Counted from the stretch's first letter, positions 28,018 through 36,352 are shown. The stretch: 64,000 nucleotides of DNA from Haloechinothrix halophila YIM 93223 (GCF_000504245.1 NZ_KI632509.1:1859723-1923722), one strand, 5' to 3'. The notes: generated from the letters alone by a model not told the origin. A program made the numbers and translations.

Positions 28018-28694
28018 CCGACCGGCTGGACGACCTGCTCGACAACGAGGGCAGGGCCAGGTTGAGAGAGCTGATCGACGAGGTGACGTCGACGCCAGCG
28101 CGGATCGCGGTGCTGTTCCCCGCCGTGGCGCGTGCCGTCGGCAGGGGCCCGGTCGACCCGGACGACCCTGACGGGTTGGTCACGCCCCGCGTCGAGGATC
28201 AGGCCAGGGTCGCGTTGCTGCGTGCCGCCGCGCGGGGCTGGGACCGGGACGGCCTTGTCGCGGAGGTCGCCGCGCTCTACCGGCACGGCGACGCCGACGA
28301 GAAGCGCGCCGTGCTGCGGGCACTGGATCACCTCGACCTGGCCGACGCCGCGCTCGACCTGGTGGGCGACGCGCTGCGCGGCAACGACACCCGGCTCATC
28401 GCGGCGGCACTCGGCCCGTACGCGGCGCGTCATCTTGACCCGCACAACTGGCGGCACGGCGTGTTGAAGTGCCTGTTCACCGGCGTTCCGCTGGCTGCGG
28501 TGTCCGGGATCGCGGAGCGTGGCGACGCCGAGTTGGCCCGCATGGTTGATGGCTTCGCCGCCGAGCGCCGTGCGGCGGACCGCGACGTGCCCGCCGATGC
28601 GACGTGGCTGCTCAACCAGTTGACCTCGCGGCGACCGGACCTCGATGCGACGTCGGGAACCGTCCCTGACCAGCAACGCGTGCGGCACGACTAG
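28014..28694 (+). CDS. eboA: EboA domain-containing protein
   Basis: 226 residues, GTG start overlapping the previous TGA. An all-helical protein with the EboA family stretch ALGPYAARHLDPHNWRHGV, then KCLFTGVPLAAVSGI and AELARMVDGFAAERR. No catalytic motif is known; EboA proteins are soluble and required for the Ebo pathway. Acidic charged helices and repeated Leu/Ala heptads suggest a HEAT/TPR-like scaffold. The tail after residue 205 is probably disordered. Confidence 0.88.
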   Translation: MTDRLDDLLDNEGRARLRELIDEVTSTPARIAVLFPAVARAVGRGPVDPDDPDGLVTPRVEDQARVALLRAAARGWDRDGLVAEVAALYRHGDADEKRAVLRALDHLDLADAALDLVGDALRGNDTRLIAAALGPYAARHLDPHNWRHGVLKCLFTGVPLAAVSGIAERGDAELARMVDGFAAERRAADRDVPADATWLLNQLTSRRPDLDATSGTVPDQQRVRHD

Positions 28695-28702
28695 GAGGAC
28701 TG

Positions 28703-29572
28703 ATGCGCATCTTCGACCCCCATATCCATATGACCTCCCGCACCACAGACGACTACGAAGCCATGTACGCGGCCGGGGTCCGCGCGGTCACCGAACCGGC
28801 GTTCTGGCTCGGCCAGCCGCGCGGCAGCGCCGCGTCGTTCTACGACTACTTCGACGGGTTGCTCGGCTGGGAGCGGTTCCGCGCGTCCCAGTTCGGCATC
28901 CGGCACCACTGCACGATCGCGCTCAACCCCAAGGAAGCCAACGATCCCCGCTGCGTCGAGGTGCTGGACGTGCTGCCCCGGTATCTGGCGAAGGACGGGG
29001 TGGTCGCCGTTGGCGAGGTCGGGTTCGACTCGATGACCGACGACGAGGAGAAGGCGTTCGTCCGGCAGTTGGAGCTGGCTGGCGAGCATGACCTGCCGGT
29101 GCTGGTGCACACCCCGCACCGCGACAAGGTCGAGGGCACCCGCCGCAGCCTCGAGCTGGTCGCCGCGTCTGGCCTCCCGCCGGAGCGAGTCCTGATCGAC
29201 CACCTGAACGAGGTCACCGTCGATCTGGTGGCCGAGTCCGGTTGCTGGCTGGGTTTTTCCATCTACCCGGACACCAAAATGGACGAACATCGGATGGTGC
29301 GCGTCCTCAGCGACTACGGCCTGGAGCGGATGATCGTCAACTCCGCGGCCGACTGGGGTCGCAGCGACCCGCTCAAGACGGCAAAGACCGGGCAGGCGAT
29401 GCGCGAGGCCGGGTTCAGCTCCGACGACGTCGACCGGTTGCTGTGGCGCAACCCGGTCGCGTTCTACGGCCAAAGTGGACGACTGCTGCTCGATCCGATC
29501 GACAACGCCGCCGTTGATCAGACCGCGACATTCGAGGGCAACTCGGTGCTGCGCGGGCAGCGCCCGGCGTGA
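28703..29572 (+). CDS. eboB: EboB-like TatD family hydrolase
   Basis: 289 residues, AGGAGG seven bases before ATG. TatD-type metal hydrolase: DPHIHM at the N-terminus, VVAVGEVGFDS near residue 97 (metal Glu), LPVLVHTPHRDK near 132, VLIDHLNE near 163 and IVNSAADWG near 212. These give the dinuclear site His, Glu, His, His, Asp. EboB is the TatD-like partner of EboA and is distinct from the housekeeping tatD at 49.5 kb. The substrate is unknown. Confidence 0.9.
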   Translation: MRIFDPHIHMTSRTTDDYEAMYAAGVRAVTEPAFWLGQPRGSAASFYDYFDGLLGWERFRASQFGIRHHCTIALNPKEANDPRCVEVLDVLPRYLAKDGVVAVGEVGFDSMTDDEEKAFVRQLELAGEHDLPVLVHTPHRDKVEGTRRSLELVAASGLPPERVLIDHLNEVTVDLVAESGCWLGFSIYPDTKMDEHRMVRVLSDYGLERMIVNSAADWGRSDPLKTAKTGQAMREAGFSSDDVDRLLWRNPVAFYGQSGRLLLDPIDNAAVDQTATFEGNSVLRGQRPA

Positions 29573-29617
29573 GGGACCGCGTGGACGTCCCCGCGACCCG
29601 CGTGAAGGGAGCCCGCC

Positions 29618-30784
29618 GTGCGCTTCACCCATCCTGACGGCAGCCGCGTCCATCTCGCGTACTGCACCAACGTCCATCCCGCCGAGGACATCGATGGCCT
29701 GCTGCGTCAACTCCGGGTGTTTGGCGGGGGCATTCGCGCGGAACTCGACGTCGACCGGCTCGGTGTCGGGCTGTGGCTGCCCGCGCCGCTGGCCGCGCAC
29801 CTGGCCGACCATCCCGACCTTGACCGGCTCCGGGCAACGTTGGACGACCATGGCCTTGACGTCGTCACGCTGAACGCCTTCCCGTACCAGGGGTTTCACG
29901 CGCCGGTCGTGAAGAAGGCGGTCTACAGCCCCGACTGGGTGGAGACTCGGCGGCTGGAGTACACGCTGACCTGCGCGCAGGTGCTGGCGCGGCTGCTGCC
30001 GGACGACGCCGTGCGCGGCAGCATCTCCACGGTGCCGCTGGCGTGGCGTGCGCCGTGGTACTCCGACCGGCGGCTGCGCGCTCGCGAGCTGCTTGACCGG
30101 CTCGCGGAAGGACTCGCGAAGCTGACCGCCGAGACCGGCAGGACGATCCGTGTCGGGCTGGAACCCGAGCCGGGCTGCGTCGTGGAGACCATCGACGACG
30201 CGATCGAGCAGTTGTCCGGCATCGATACCGACCACATCGGACTGTGCCTTGACGCCTGTCATCTCGCGGTGGGCTTCGAGGACCCGGCGTCCTCCGTGCG
30301 GCGGTTGGTCGATGCCGGGTTACCGATCGTGAAGACACAGGCATCGGCGGCGCTTCACGCCGCGGCTCCCGCAGACGCCGCCACCCGGCAGGCGCTGGCG
30401 TCCTACACCGAGGACCGGTTCCTGCATCAGGTGCGGGAGCGCGGACCCTCGCGGATCGCCGCTCGCGACGACCTGCCCGACGCCGTCGACGGCCATCGCG
30501 CCCTTCGCGGGGAAGGGCCGTGGCGGGTGCACTTCCACGTGCCGATCCACCGGCAGCCAGAGCCGCCACTGGAGTCCACTCAGGACGAACTCGGCGCCAC
30601 GTTGGACGCCCTGCTCGGCGGGCCCGCCGCACTGACCGACCATGTCGAGATGGAGACCTACACCTGGTCTGTGCTGCCCGCGGCGCAACGACCGGGCAGT
30701 GACGCCGAACTGGTCTCCGGGCTCGCCGCAGAACTGCGCTGGGTCGTCGACCGGATGCGGCGAGCCGGATTGGAGGACGCGTGA
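29618..30784 (+). CDS. eboE: Metabolite traffic protein EboE
   Basis: 388 residues from GTG 29618, GAAGGGAG upstream. A xylose-isomerase-like barrel: VHLAYCTNVHPAEDI at the start, VVTLNAFPYQGFH near residue 88, VGLEPEPGCVVET near 183, GLCLDACHLAVGFE near 207, VHFHVPIHRQPEP near 304 and HVEMETYTWSVLP near 340. These long-form features separate EboE from ordinary sugar isomerases. It is translationally coupled to the phosphodiesterase-like gene downstream (TGATG). Confidence 0.92.
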   Translation: MRFTHPDGSRVHLAYCTNVHPAEDIDGLLRQLRVFGGGIRAELDVDRLGVGLWLPAPLAAHLADHPDLDRLRATLDDHGLDVVTLNAFPYQGFHAPVVKKAVYSPDWVETRRLEYTLTCAQVLARLLPDDAVRGSISTVPLAWRAPWYSDRRLRARELLDRLAEGLAKLTAETGRTIRVGLEPEPGCVVETIDDAIEQLSGIDTDHIGLCLDACHLAVGFEDPASSVRRLVDAGLPIVKTQASAALHAAAPADAATRQALASYTEDRFLHQVRERGPSRIAARDDLPDAVDGHRALRGEGPWRVHFHVPIHRQPEPPLESTQDELGATLDALLGGPAALTDHVEMETYTWSVLPAAQRPGSDAELVSGLAAELRWVVDRMRRAGLEDA

Positions 30785-32193
30785 TGACTGGACCGACGTC
30801 GACGGGAGCCGACGTGAACAAGATCCTGCTGCTCAACGTCGTCGGGTTGACTCCCCGGCTGCTGGCGCACGCGCCCCGGCTGCGCGCGCTCGCCACGGAC
30901 GGCTGGCACGCCGAGCTGGACACCGTGCTGCCCGCGGTGACCTGCGCGGCGCAGTCCACGATGCTTACCGGGCGCCCGCCGAGCGAGCACGGCATCGTCG
31001 GCAACGGCTGGTACTTCCGCGACCTCGGCGAGGTCTACTTGTGGCGGCAGCACAACCGGCTGGTGCAGGGGGAGAAGGTGTGGGAGACCGCCCGGCGCGC
31101 CCACCCCGGCTACCGGGCTGCCAACGTGTGCTGGTGGTACGCGATGGGCGCGAGCACCGACTGGACCATCACACCGCGCCCGGTCTATCACGCCGACGGC
31201 CGCAAGTCACCGGACTGCTACACCCGCCCGCCGGAGCTGCACGATGAGCTGACCGGGGCGCTCGGTACGTTTCCGCTGTTCAACTACTGGGGCCCGACGG
31301 CGTCGTTGCGCTCGACCGAGTGGGTGGTCGCGGCGTCCCGGCGACTGTTGCCTGAGGCCGACCTGACGCTGGGCTACGTGCCACATCTGGACTACGACCT
31401 GCAACGGTACGGCCCCGACAGCCCAGAGGCGCTCGCCGCGGTGCGGGACATGGACCGCGCCGTCGCGCCGCTGCTGGACGACGCGCAGGCGTCCGGTGCC
31501 ACCGTCGTCGTGGTGAGCGAGTACGGCATCACACCGGCGTCCCGGTCCGTCGACGTCAACCGGATGCTGCGGCGGTCCGGCTTGCTCGAGGTCTACACCC
31601 AGCACGGCATGGAGTACCTGGACCCGTGGACGTCGCGGGCGTTCGCGGTTGCCGACCATCAGGTCGCCCACGTCTACGTCGACGACCCCGCCGACGTGGC
31701 GTCCGTGGCGTCGCTGTGCCAGGACCTGCCAGGTGTCGATCTCGTGCTGGACCGCGAGGCACAGGCCGAATTCGGCATTGACCACGAGCGCGCGGGCGAG
31801 CTGGTGCTGGTCGCGGAGCAAGGCGCGTGGTTCACCTACTACTACTGGCTGGATGACGCCCGCGCGCCGGACTTCGCGCGCGGCGTCGACATCCACCGCA
31901 AACCCGGCTACGACCCGGCCGAACTGTTCCTCGATCCAGCGGATCCCACGGTCAAGGCGCGTGCCCTGCTCGGGTTGGCGCGGAAGAAGCTGGGATTGCG
32001 GTACGCGATGAACGTGGTGCCGCTGGACGGGCGCTGGGTGAAGGGCACCCACGGGCGGCTGCCCGACGATCCGAAAGACGGCCCGCTGCTGCTGTGCAGC
32101 GACCCTGCGACGCGCCGCGACCGTCTCGCCGCCGCCGACGTCCGGGACTTGGTGCTGGAGCTGGCCGGGGTGGCGGTGTCCGACGTGCGGTGA
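30784..32193 (+). CDS. eboF: EboF-like alkaline phosphatase/nucleotide pyrophosphatase family protein
   Basis: 469 residues from ATG 30784; GTG 30814 (VNKILLLNVVG) is a credible later start. Phosphodiesterase/nucleotide pyrophosphatase core: LNVVGLTPRLL, VLPAVTCAAQSTMLTG near residue 58 with Thr or Ser as nucleophile, SEHGIVGNGWYF, YVPHLDYDLQRYGP near 200 (metal Asp and His), VVVVSEYGI near 239, and KGTHGRLP near 420. The last base of the TGA stop begins the following palindrome repeat. It would release a phosphorylated or nucleotide-linked pathway intermediate. Confidence 0.9.
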   Translation: MTGPTSTGADVNKILLLNVVGLTPRLLAHAPRLRALATDGWHAELDTVLPAVTCAAQSTMLTGRPPSEHGIVGNGWYFRDLGEVYLWRQHNRLVQGEKVWETARRAHPGYRAANVCWWYAMGASTDWTITPRPVYHADGRKSPDCYTRPPELHDELTGALGTFPLFNYWGPTASLRSTEWVVAASRRLLPEADLTLGYVPHLDYDLQRYGPDSPEALAAVRDMDRAVAPLLDDAQASGATVVVVSEYGITPASRSVDVNRMLRRSGLLEVYTQHGMEYLDPWTSRAFAVADHQVAHVYVDDPADVASVASLCQDLPGVDLVLDREAQAEFGIDHERAGELVLVAEQGAWFTYYYWLDDARAPDFARGVDIHRKPGYDPAELFLDPADPTVKARALLGLARKKLGLRYAMNVVPLDGRWVKGTHGRLPDDPKDGPLLLCSDPATRRDRLAAADVRDLVLELAGVAVSDVR

Positions 32194-32239
32194 TCTTGAG
32201 GCGTTCTGGTCGCTATAGCAACCAGAACGCCTCAAGATC
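32192..32239. repeat. GATCTTGA palindrome, overlaps eboF stop
   Basis: Arms 32192-32210 and 32221-32239 are perfect 19-bp reverse complements; the centre GCTATAGC is itself self-complementary. The arm is identical to the first 19 core bases of the element at 24967, so the two bracket the Ebo-type cluster. The repeat starts inside the TGA stop of eboF. A lone right-arm fragment (GGCATCAAGATCCAC) follows near 32260. Confidence 0.92.
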
Positions 32240-32367
32240 GCGGGAGCCAACGACCATTCGGCATCAAGATCCACCGCAGGGGCGCCGGGAGCGCGTCGCT
32301 GGTTCCTCCGCTTAGCTCGTTCGCGTGACCAGGTGCCAATCTACTCGCGAGTAGGTATGGTGTTCCG

Positions 32368-32943
32368 GTGGCCGGCTACGACGATGCGCAGCCGGAGTTC
32401 TGTTCCTACGAGCGGTTCGGGCTCCGGTTCTTCCAGCACGCCGTCACCGTCGAGCGGATCGCCGCAGGGGTGTCCGGCCTGACCGGCACGCCGATCGAGT
32501 TCGGCCCGATCGCGGCCGGACCCGCCAAGATCGCCAAGGTGCACGCCACCGGCGCCATCGGCGATCCGGTGGTCTCGCCGCTGGCCGAGCAGGAGCCGCT
32601 GCGATTCAGCCTGCATGTCCCGGTGAACCTCCGGTTCGCGGTGTCGCTGCCCGCGACGGTGCACCGGTTCCGCGCCGACGTCGGCATCGACTTGACGTTG
32701 ACCGCACGCGCCGCCGAGCCGCTGCGCGTCCTCATCGACATCGACCCGCCGGAATCAGGCGACATCACGGTCCTGCTCAAGGCGGAGGGCCTGACGTCGT
32801 CGGTGTTGCAGTGGATATCTGGAATGGACGCCGAGCTGAAGCGGTTCCTCGTCCGCTACATTCGTGCCGAGATCGCGAAGCCGCACATCGCGCAGGCCCG
32901 TTCGGTCGACCTTCGGCCGTTCGTGCTCAGTGCCGATTCCTGA
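32368..32943 (+). CDS. Conserved-looking hypothetical protein
   Basis: 191 residues from GTG 32368, leaderless-looking: a TATGGT box lies a few bases upstream. No signal peptide or membrane segment. The alternating hydrophobic pattern (LRFSLHVPVNLRFAVSLPA, DIDLTLTARAAEPLRVLIDI-like strands) suggests a beta-rich, possibly lipid-binding or START-like fold, with a C-terminal helix rich in Lys and Arg. I do not recognise a named family and do not assign a function. Confidence 0.7.
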   Translation: MAGYDDAQPEFCSYERFGLRFFQHAVTVERIAAGVSGLTGTPIEFGPIAAGPAKIAKVHATGAIGDPVVSPLAEQEPLRFSLHVPVNLRFAVSLPATVHRFRADVGIDLTLTARAAEPLRVLIDIDPPESGDITVLLKAEGLTSSVLQWISGMDAELKRFLVRYIRAEIAKPHIAQARSVDLRPFVLSADS

Positions 32944-33079
32944 GGGGGCCGCGCTGCTGGGAGTGATCGCCGTCGGCTGGTGCCGGTTACTGATGGGCTG
33001 GCGGCCGTTGTCGCCGTGGCTGCTCCTCGCACTACCGATGCCGATGGCGTTCGCGTTCGGGCTACTCGGAGCCTGGTAG
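32930..33079 (+). CDS. Small hydrophobic peptide ORF, uncertain
   Basis: 49 codons from GTG 32930, overlapping the end of the upstream gene by 14 bp. Two hydrophobic runs (GAALLGVIAVGWCRLLMGW, PWLLLALPMPMAFAFGLLG) separated by a short loop could form a membrane hairpin. No ribosome binding site of its own; translation would depend on coupling. It could be a chance ORF. Confidence 0.3.
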   Translation: MPIPEGAALLGVIAVGWCRLLMGWRPLSPWLLLALPMPMAFAFGLLGAW

Positions 33080-33292
33080 CACCTACCCCCCGGCCGGGTT
33101 TGCCGAGGTCGTTCGCTGCGCCTTCGCACCGAGACAATCACCCTCCGTCACTATCGCGGCGAAAGCATCACCCGTCGTACCCGACGCTGGGCCATTCAGG
33201 TGGTGTACGTCACATTTTGAGCCGGGTTCGCGAATCACCCAGTTGGGGGTGGCATGCACGCCGCCCTCGTTTGCGTGAGAAAGGAACCTGTC
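33080..33292. other. Intergenic, promoter region of the LVIVD operon
   Basis: About 210 bases without a supported gene. A short frame from ATG 33254 leads into the LVIVD gene but lacks the better ribosome binding site found for GTG 33293. Confidence 0.4.
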
Positions 33293-34675
33293 GTGACACA
33301 ATCATGGCGGCGTACGGCCATCGTTATCTGTGCGGCCGCGACACTGATCGTGCCTGGCACCGCCAGCGCGCACGACCCGGACCTCGACCATCCCGGATCG
33401 AGCTCCCCTGAGGACAGTCAGCACAGCAAGAACATGAAGCTGCTCGCCAATGTCGAGCGTTCGGAAGTGGCGACACAGTCGGACCTGGCGTTCGACGGCG
33501 ACCTCGCCTATGCGGGTAACTACCTCGGTTTCCGGGTCCTCGACGTCTCCGAGCCCGGCGAGCCTGAAGTCGTCACCGACTTCCGGTGTAATGGGGCGCA
33601 GAGCGATGTCTCGGTGTACGAAGGGCTGCTGTTCCAGTCCGTTGACTCGCCACAGAGTCACGGTGGTTGCGACAGCACCGGTGTGACCGCGTCGACTCCT
33701 GGCATGTTCGAAGGCGTCCGCATCTTCGACGTCAGCGACCCTGCCAACCCGCAGCACCTTACCTCGGTCAGCACCGACTGCGGTTCGCACACCAACACCC
33801 TGGTGCCCGATCCCGCGAACAACCGGGCGCTGATTTACGTCTCGTCGTACCCGATCGGCAGCTCCGCGCTTGGCCCGAACTGCGTGCGGCGTGAGGACGG
33901 CGGTGGCCACAGCAAGATCTCCATCATCGACGTGCCGCTGAACGATCCGACCAGCGCGACGGTCTCGCCGTACCACCTCGATGACGACACCGAGTGGGCC
34001 ACCTACCTCGGCTCCTACACGCTCCGGGCATGCCACGACATCTCCGTGTTCACCGAGATCAATCGCGCCGCGGCAGCCTGCCTGTCCGAGTCGCAGGTGT
34101 GGGACATCTCGGACCCGGCGAACCCGGAGTTTCTGTACCGCTACGACAACCCTGTCGTCAAGCCGGAGAACATCGACCTGTTCCACTCCGCCACCTTCAG
34201 CTGGGACGGCGAGGTCGTGGCGTTCGGTGACGAGTCAGGTGGTGGCGGTGCGGCGCGCTGCACCGACCCGAACGACGATCAGGGCCGCATCTGGTTCCTC
34301 GACCTGGCGACCGGCCAAGAACTGGCCAGCTACAAGATCCCGCGCGCGGTCGAGGGCACCTGCACCATGCACAACTTCAACTTCATTCCGCGCAAGGACG
34401 GCAGCAAGGTGCTGGTCAGCTCGGCCTACACCGGCGGAACGACCGTGGTCGACGTCGACAAGCTGCTCGCGGGCGCGAGTGAGGCGGACGCCGAGGTGGG
34501 CTTCTATCAGCCCGGCGGCGGCAACGCATGGTCCAGCTACTGGTACAACGGCTTCATTTATGCCAATGACATTCAGCGCGGGGTGGACATCTTCCTGCTC
34601 AGCGACAAGGCCCGTGCCGGGGCGATGAAGCTGCCGTACCTGAACCCGCAGACGCAGGAAAGCGTCATCAACTAA
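33293..34675 (+). CDS. Secreted LVIVD-repeat protein, first paralogue
   Basis: 460 residues from GTG 33293 (AAAGGA eight bases upstream). A Sec signal ends in ASA, so the mature protein would start HDPDLDH. The rest is a beta-propeller of LVIVD-type repeats: YLGFRVLDVSEPGEPEVV, FEGVRIFDVSDPANPQHL and SQVWDISDPANPEFL. His in GSHTNT, CHDIS, HSATF and MHNFNF align with the next gene's protein and may bind metal or a ligand. Function of secreted LVIVD proteins is not established. Only 25 bp separates it from its paralogue. Confidence 0.9.
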   Translation: MTQSWRRTAIVICAAATLIVPGTASAHDPDLDHPGSSSPEDSQHSKNMKLLANVERSEVATQSDLAFDGDLAYAGNYLGFRVLDVSEPGEPEVVTDFRCNGAQSDVSVYEGLLFQSVDSPQSHGGCDSTGVTASTPGMFEGVRIFDVSDPANPQHLTSVSTDCGSHTNTLVPDPANNRALIYVSSYPIGSSALGPNCVRREDGGGHSKISIIDVPLNDPTSATVSPYHLDDDTEWATYLGSYTLRACHDISVFTEINRAAAACLSESQVWDISDPANPEFLYRYDNPVVKPENIDLFHSATFSWDGEVVAFGDESGGGGAARCTDPNDDQGRIWFLDLATGQELASYKIPRAVEGTCTMHNFNFIPRKDGSKVLVSSAYTGGTTVVDVDKLLAGASEADAEVGFYQPGGGNAWSSYWYNGFIYANDIQRGVDIFLLSDKARAGAMKLPYLNPQTQESVIN

Positions 34676-34700
34676 CTCCTATCCCCACCGGAGATTCATC

Positions 34701-36131
34701 ATGTATCGATCACCACGACGGCTCCTTGTCGTAGCGGCCGCCGCAGCACTACTGATCACGCCGGGTGCGGCGCTCGCGCACCCGGACGAAGACCACGACG
34801 ACACGCCCGGCGAACCGGGCAGCTACAGCGAACGGGTAAGCACGCAGAACATGCACGCGCTCGGCCACAGCGAGCACCCGGCGCAGTTCTTCGGCGTGCC
34901 CTCCGCCGAACGCACGATCAGCTCGGACATCGCGTTCTGGGGTGATCTGGCCATCCACGGCAACTACGACGGGTTCCGCATCGTCGACATCTCGGCACCG
35001 GGCAACCCGAAGCTCATCTCGCATCCGAAGTGCAACGGCGACCAGGGCGACATCGTCGTCTGGAACGACATCGTGGTGCGCTCGTGGAACTCGCCAGCGC
35101 CGGAGGGCAGGCAGTGCATGGGCGAGCCGGTGCCGGTCGGCTTCGAAGGCGTGCACCTTTTCGACATCGGTGACCCGGCGAATCCACAGCTCATCGGTGA
35201 GGTCGAGTTCAGCGAGGCCGGTGCGGCTACGCGCGGCACGGCGGATGGGTGTGGCTCGCACACCCAGACCGTCGCGCCTGATCTCGACAATAACCGGCTG
35301 ATCATCTACAGCAACAACTCCTCAGGCGGCGGCAGGCCGATCTGCGACACCATGAACGTGCTCGAGGTGCCGCTGGACGACCCGGCCAGCGCGGCGCACA
35401 TCGGTTATGTGCCGCTCACTGGTGGCTCGCTCGGCAGCAACAACGGCTGCCACGACGCCAGCGTGATCCTGGGCGACGTCAACAAGCTGGCCTGCGCCAG
35501 CGGCCACGCCGCGAACGTGTTCTCCATCGGAGGACCTGGCGGCGGCAGCCTGGAGAACCCGCTGTTCCTCTACAACATCGAGGAAAGCGACGATGCGGGC
35601 AACAAGGTCGGCGTCGGCGGCAGGTGGCACTCGGCCGCGTTCACCTGGGACGGCGAAGTGCTGGCGCTCGGCTGGGAGCCGGGTGGTGGCGCCGGAGCGG
35701 AGTGCGAGGCAGATGACCCCGCGATCAAGAAGAGCATGTTCTTCTACGACGCCAACACCGGCGAGAAGCTCGGTCAGTGGACGCTGCCTCGGCCACAGAC
35801 CGACAAGGAGAACTGCACCATTCACAACTACAACATGGTGCCGCTGCGCAGCGGCAAGTACGTCGTTGTCGGCGGGCACTACCAGGCTGGCACCTGGGCC
35901 GTTGACTTCACGGATCCGGCGAACCCGACGACCATCGGTTTCTCTGACCCGTCACCATTGGAGCCGGCCAACATCGGTGGCGCCTGGTCGACGTACTGGT
36001 ACAACAACTTCATCTACGAATCGGAGATCCAGACGGGGCTGAACGTGTTCCGGCTCAGTGACAAGCGCACCGGCGGTGCGATGAAGCTGGATCACCTGAA
36101 CCCGCAGACGCAGGAGTTCTCCCTGCCGTAA
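34701..36131 (+). CDS. Secreted LVIVD-repeat protein, second paralogue
   Basis: 476 residues. Sec signal ending ALA, mature start HPDEDHDD. Propeller repeats YDGFRIVDISAPGNPKLI, FEGVHLFDIGDPANPQLI and FTDPANPTTIG match the upstream protein in order, as do GSHTQT, CHDAS, HSAAF, IHNYNM and the ending HLNPQTQE, so the two arose by duplication. Both have even Cys numbers in the mature part, consistent with disulfides outside the cell. Same operon as the first. Confidence 0.9.
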   Translation: MYRSPRRLLVVAAAAALLITPGAALAHPDEDHDDTPGEPGSYSERVSTQNMHALGHSEHPAQFFGVPSAERTISSDIAFWGDLAIHGNYDGFRIVDISAPGNPKLISHPKCNGDQGDIVVWNDIVVRSWNSPAPEGRQCMGEPVPVGFEGVHLFDIGDPANPQLIGEVEFSEAGAATRGTADGCGSHTQTVAPDLDNNRLIIYSNNSSGGGRPICDTMNVLEVPLDDPASAAHIGYVPLTGGSLGSNNGCHDASVILGDVNKLACASGHAANVFSIGGPGGGSLENPLFLYNIEESDDAGNKVGVGGRWHSAAFTWDGEVLALGWEPGGGAGAECEADDPAIKKSMFFYDANTGEKLGQWTLPRPQTDKENCTIHNYNMVPLRSGKYVVVGGHYQAGTWAVDFTDPANPTTIGFSDPSPLEPANIGGAWSTYWYNNFIYESEIQTGLNVFRLSDKRTGGAMKLDHLNPQTQEFSLP

Positions 36132-36159
36132 GCGGACGGCGTGGTTCCCGCCGCGGCTA

Positions 36160-36212
36160 GTGGATCTTGATGCTGTGTGGCGATACGGATCGCCACACAG
36201 CATCAAGATCAC
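36160..36212. repeat. GATCTTGA palindrome, TGCTGTGTGGCGAT subtype
   Basis: Arms GATCTTGATGCTGTGTGG... at 36163-36184 and its perfect complement at 36189-36210, four-base loop. It is the first of two adjacent palindromes between the convergent LVIVD and hexosaminidase genes. Confidence 0.9.
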
Positions 36213-36246
36213 GATCCGAGCCGGTGCCGTCGCACTGTGCCTAGTG

Positions 36247-36294
36247 GATCTTGAGGCGTTGTGGTCGCTATAACGACCACAACGCCTCAAGATC
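36247..36294. repeat. GATCTTGA palindrome, GGCGTTGTGGTCG subtype
   Basis: Perfect 21-bp arms (36247-36267 and 36274-36294), loop CTATAA. The arm differs from that at 24967 by one base (C to G in CTGG/GTGG), changed on both sides so that pairing is kept. Confidence 0.92.
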
Positions 36295-36352
36295 TGGGCG
36301 TAGCGACGGACTCAGCCTGCCATGGCGCGCGGCGCCCCGGCCATTCACCGCA

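Noticed and set aside
28703-29572. Second housekeeping tatD
   Set aside because: It shares the TatD metal site but lies between eboA and eboE and lacks the length and motif details of the tatD at 49479; EboB is the better call.
33254-33292. Earlier ATG start for the first LVIVD gene
   Set aside because: GTG 33293 has AAAGGA at normal spacing and gives a cleaner signal peptide.
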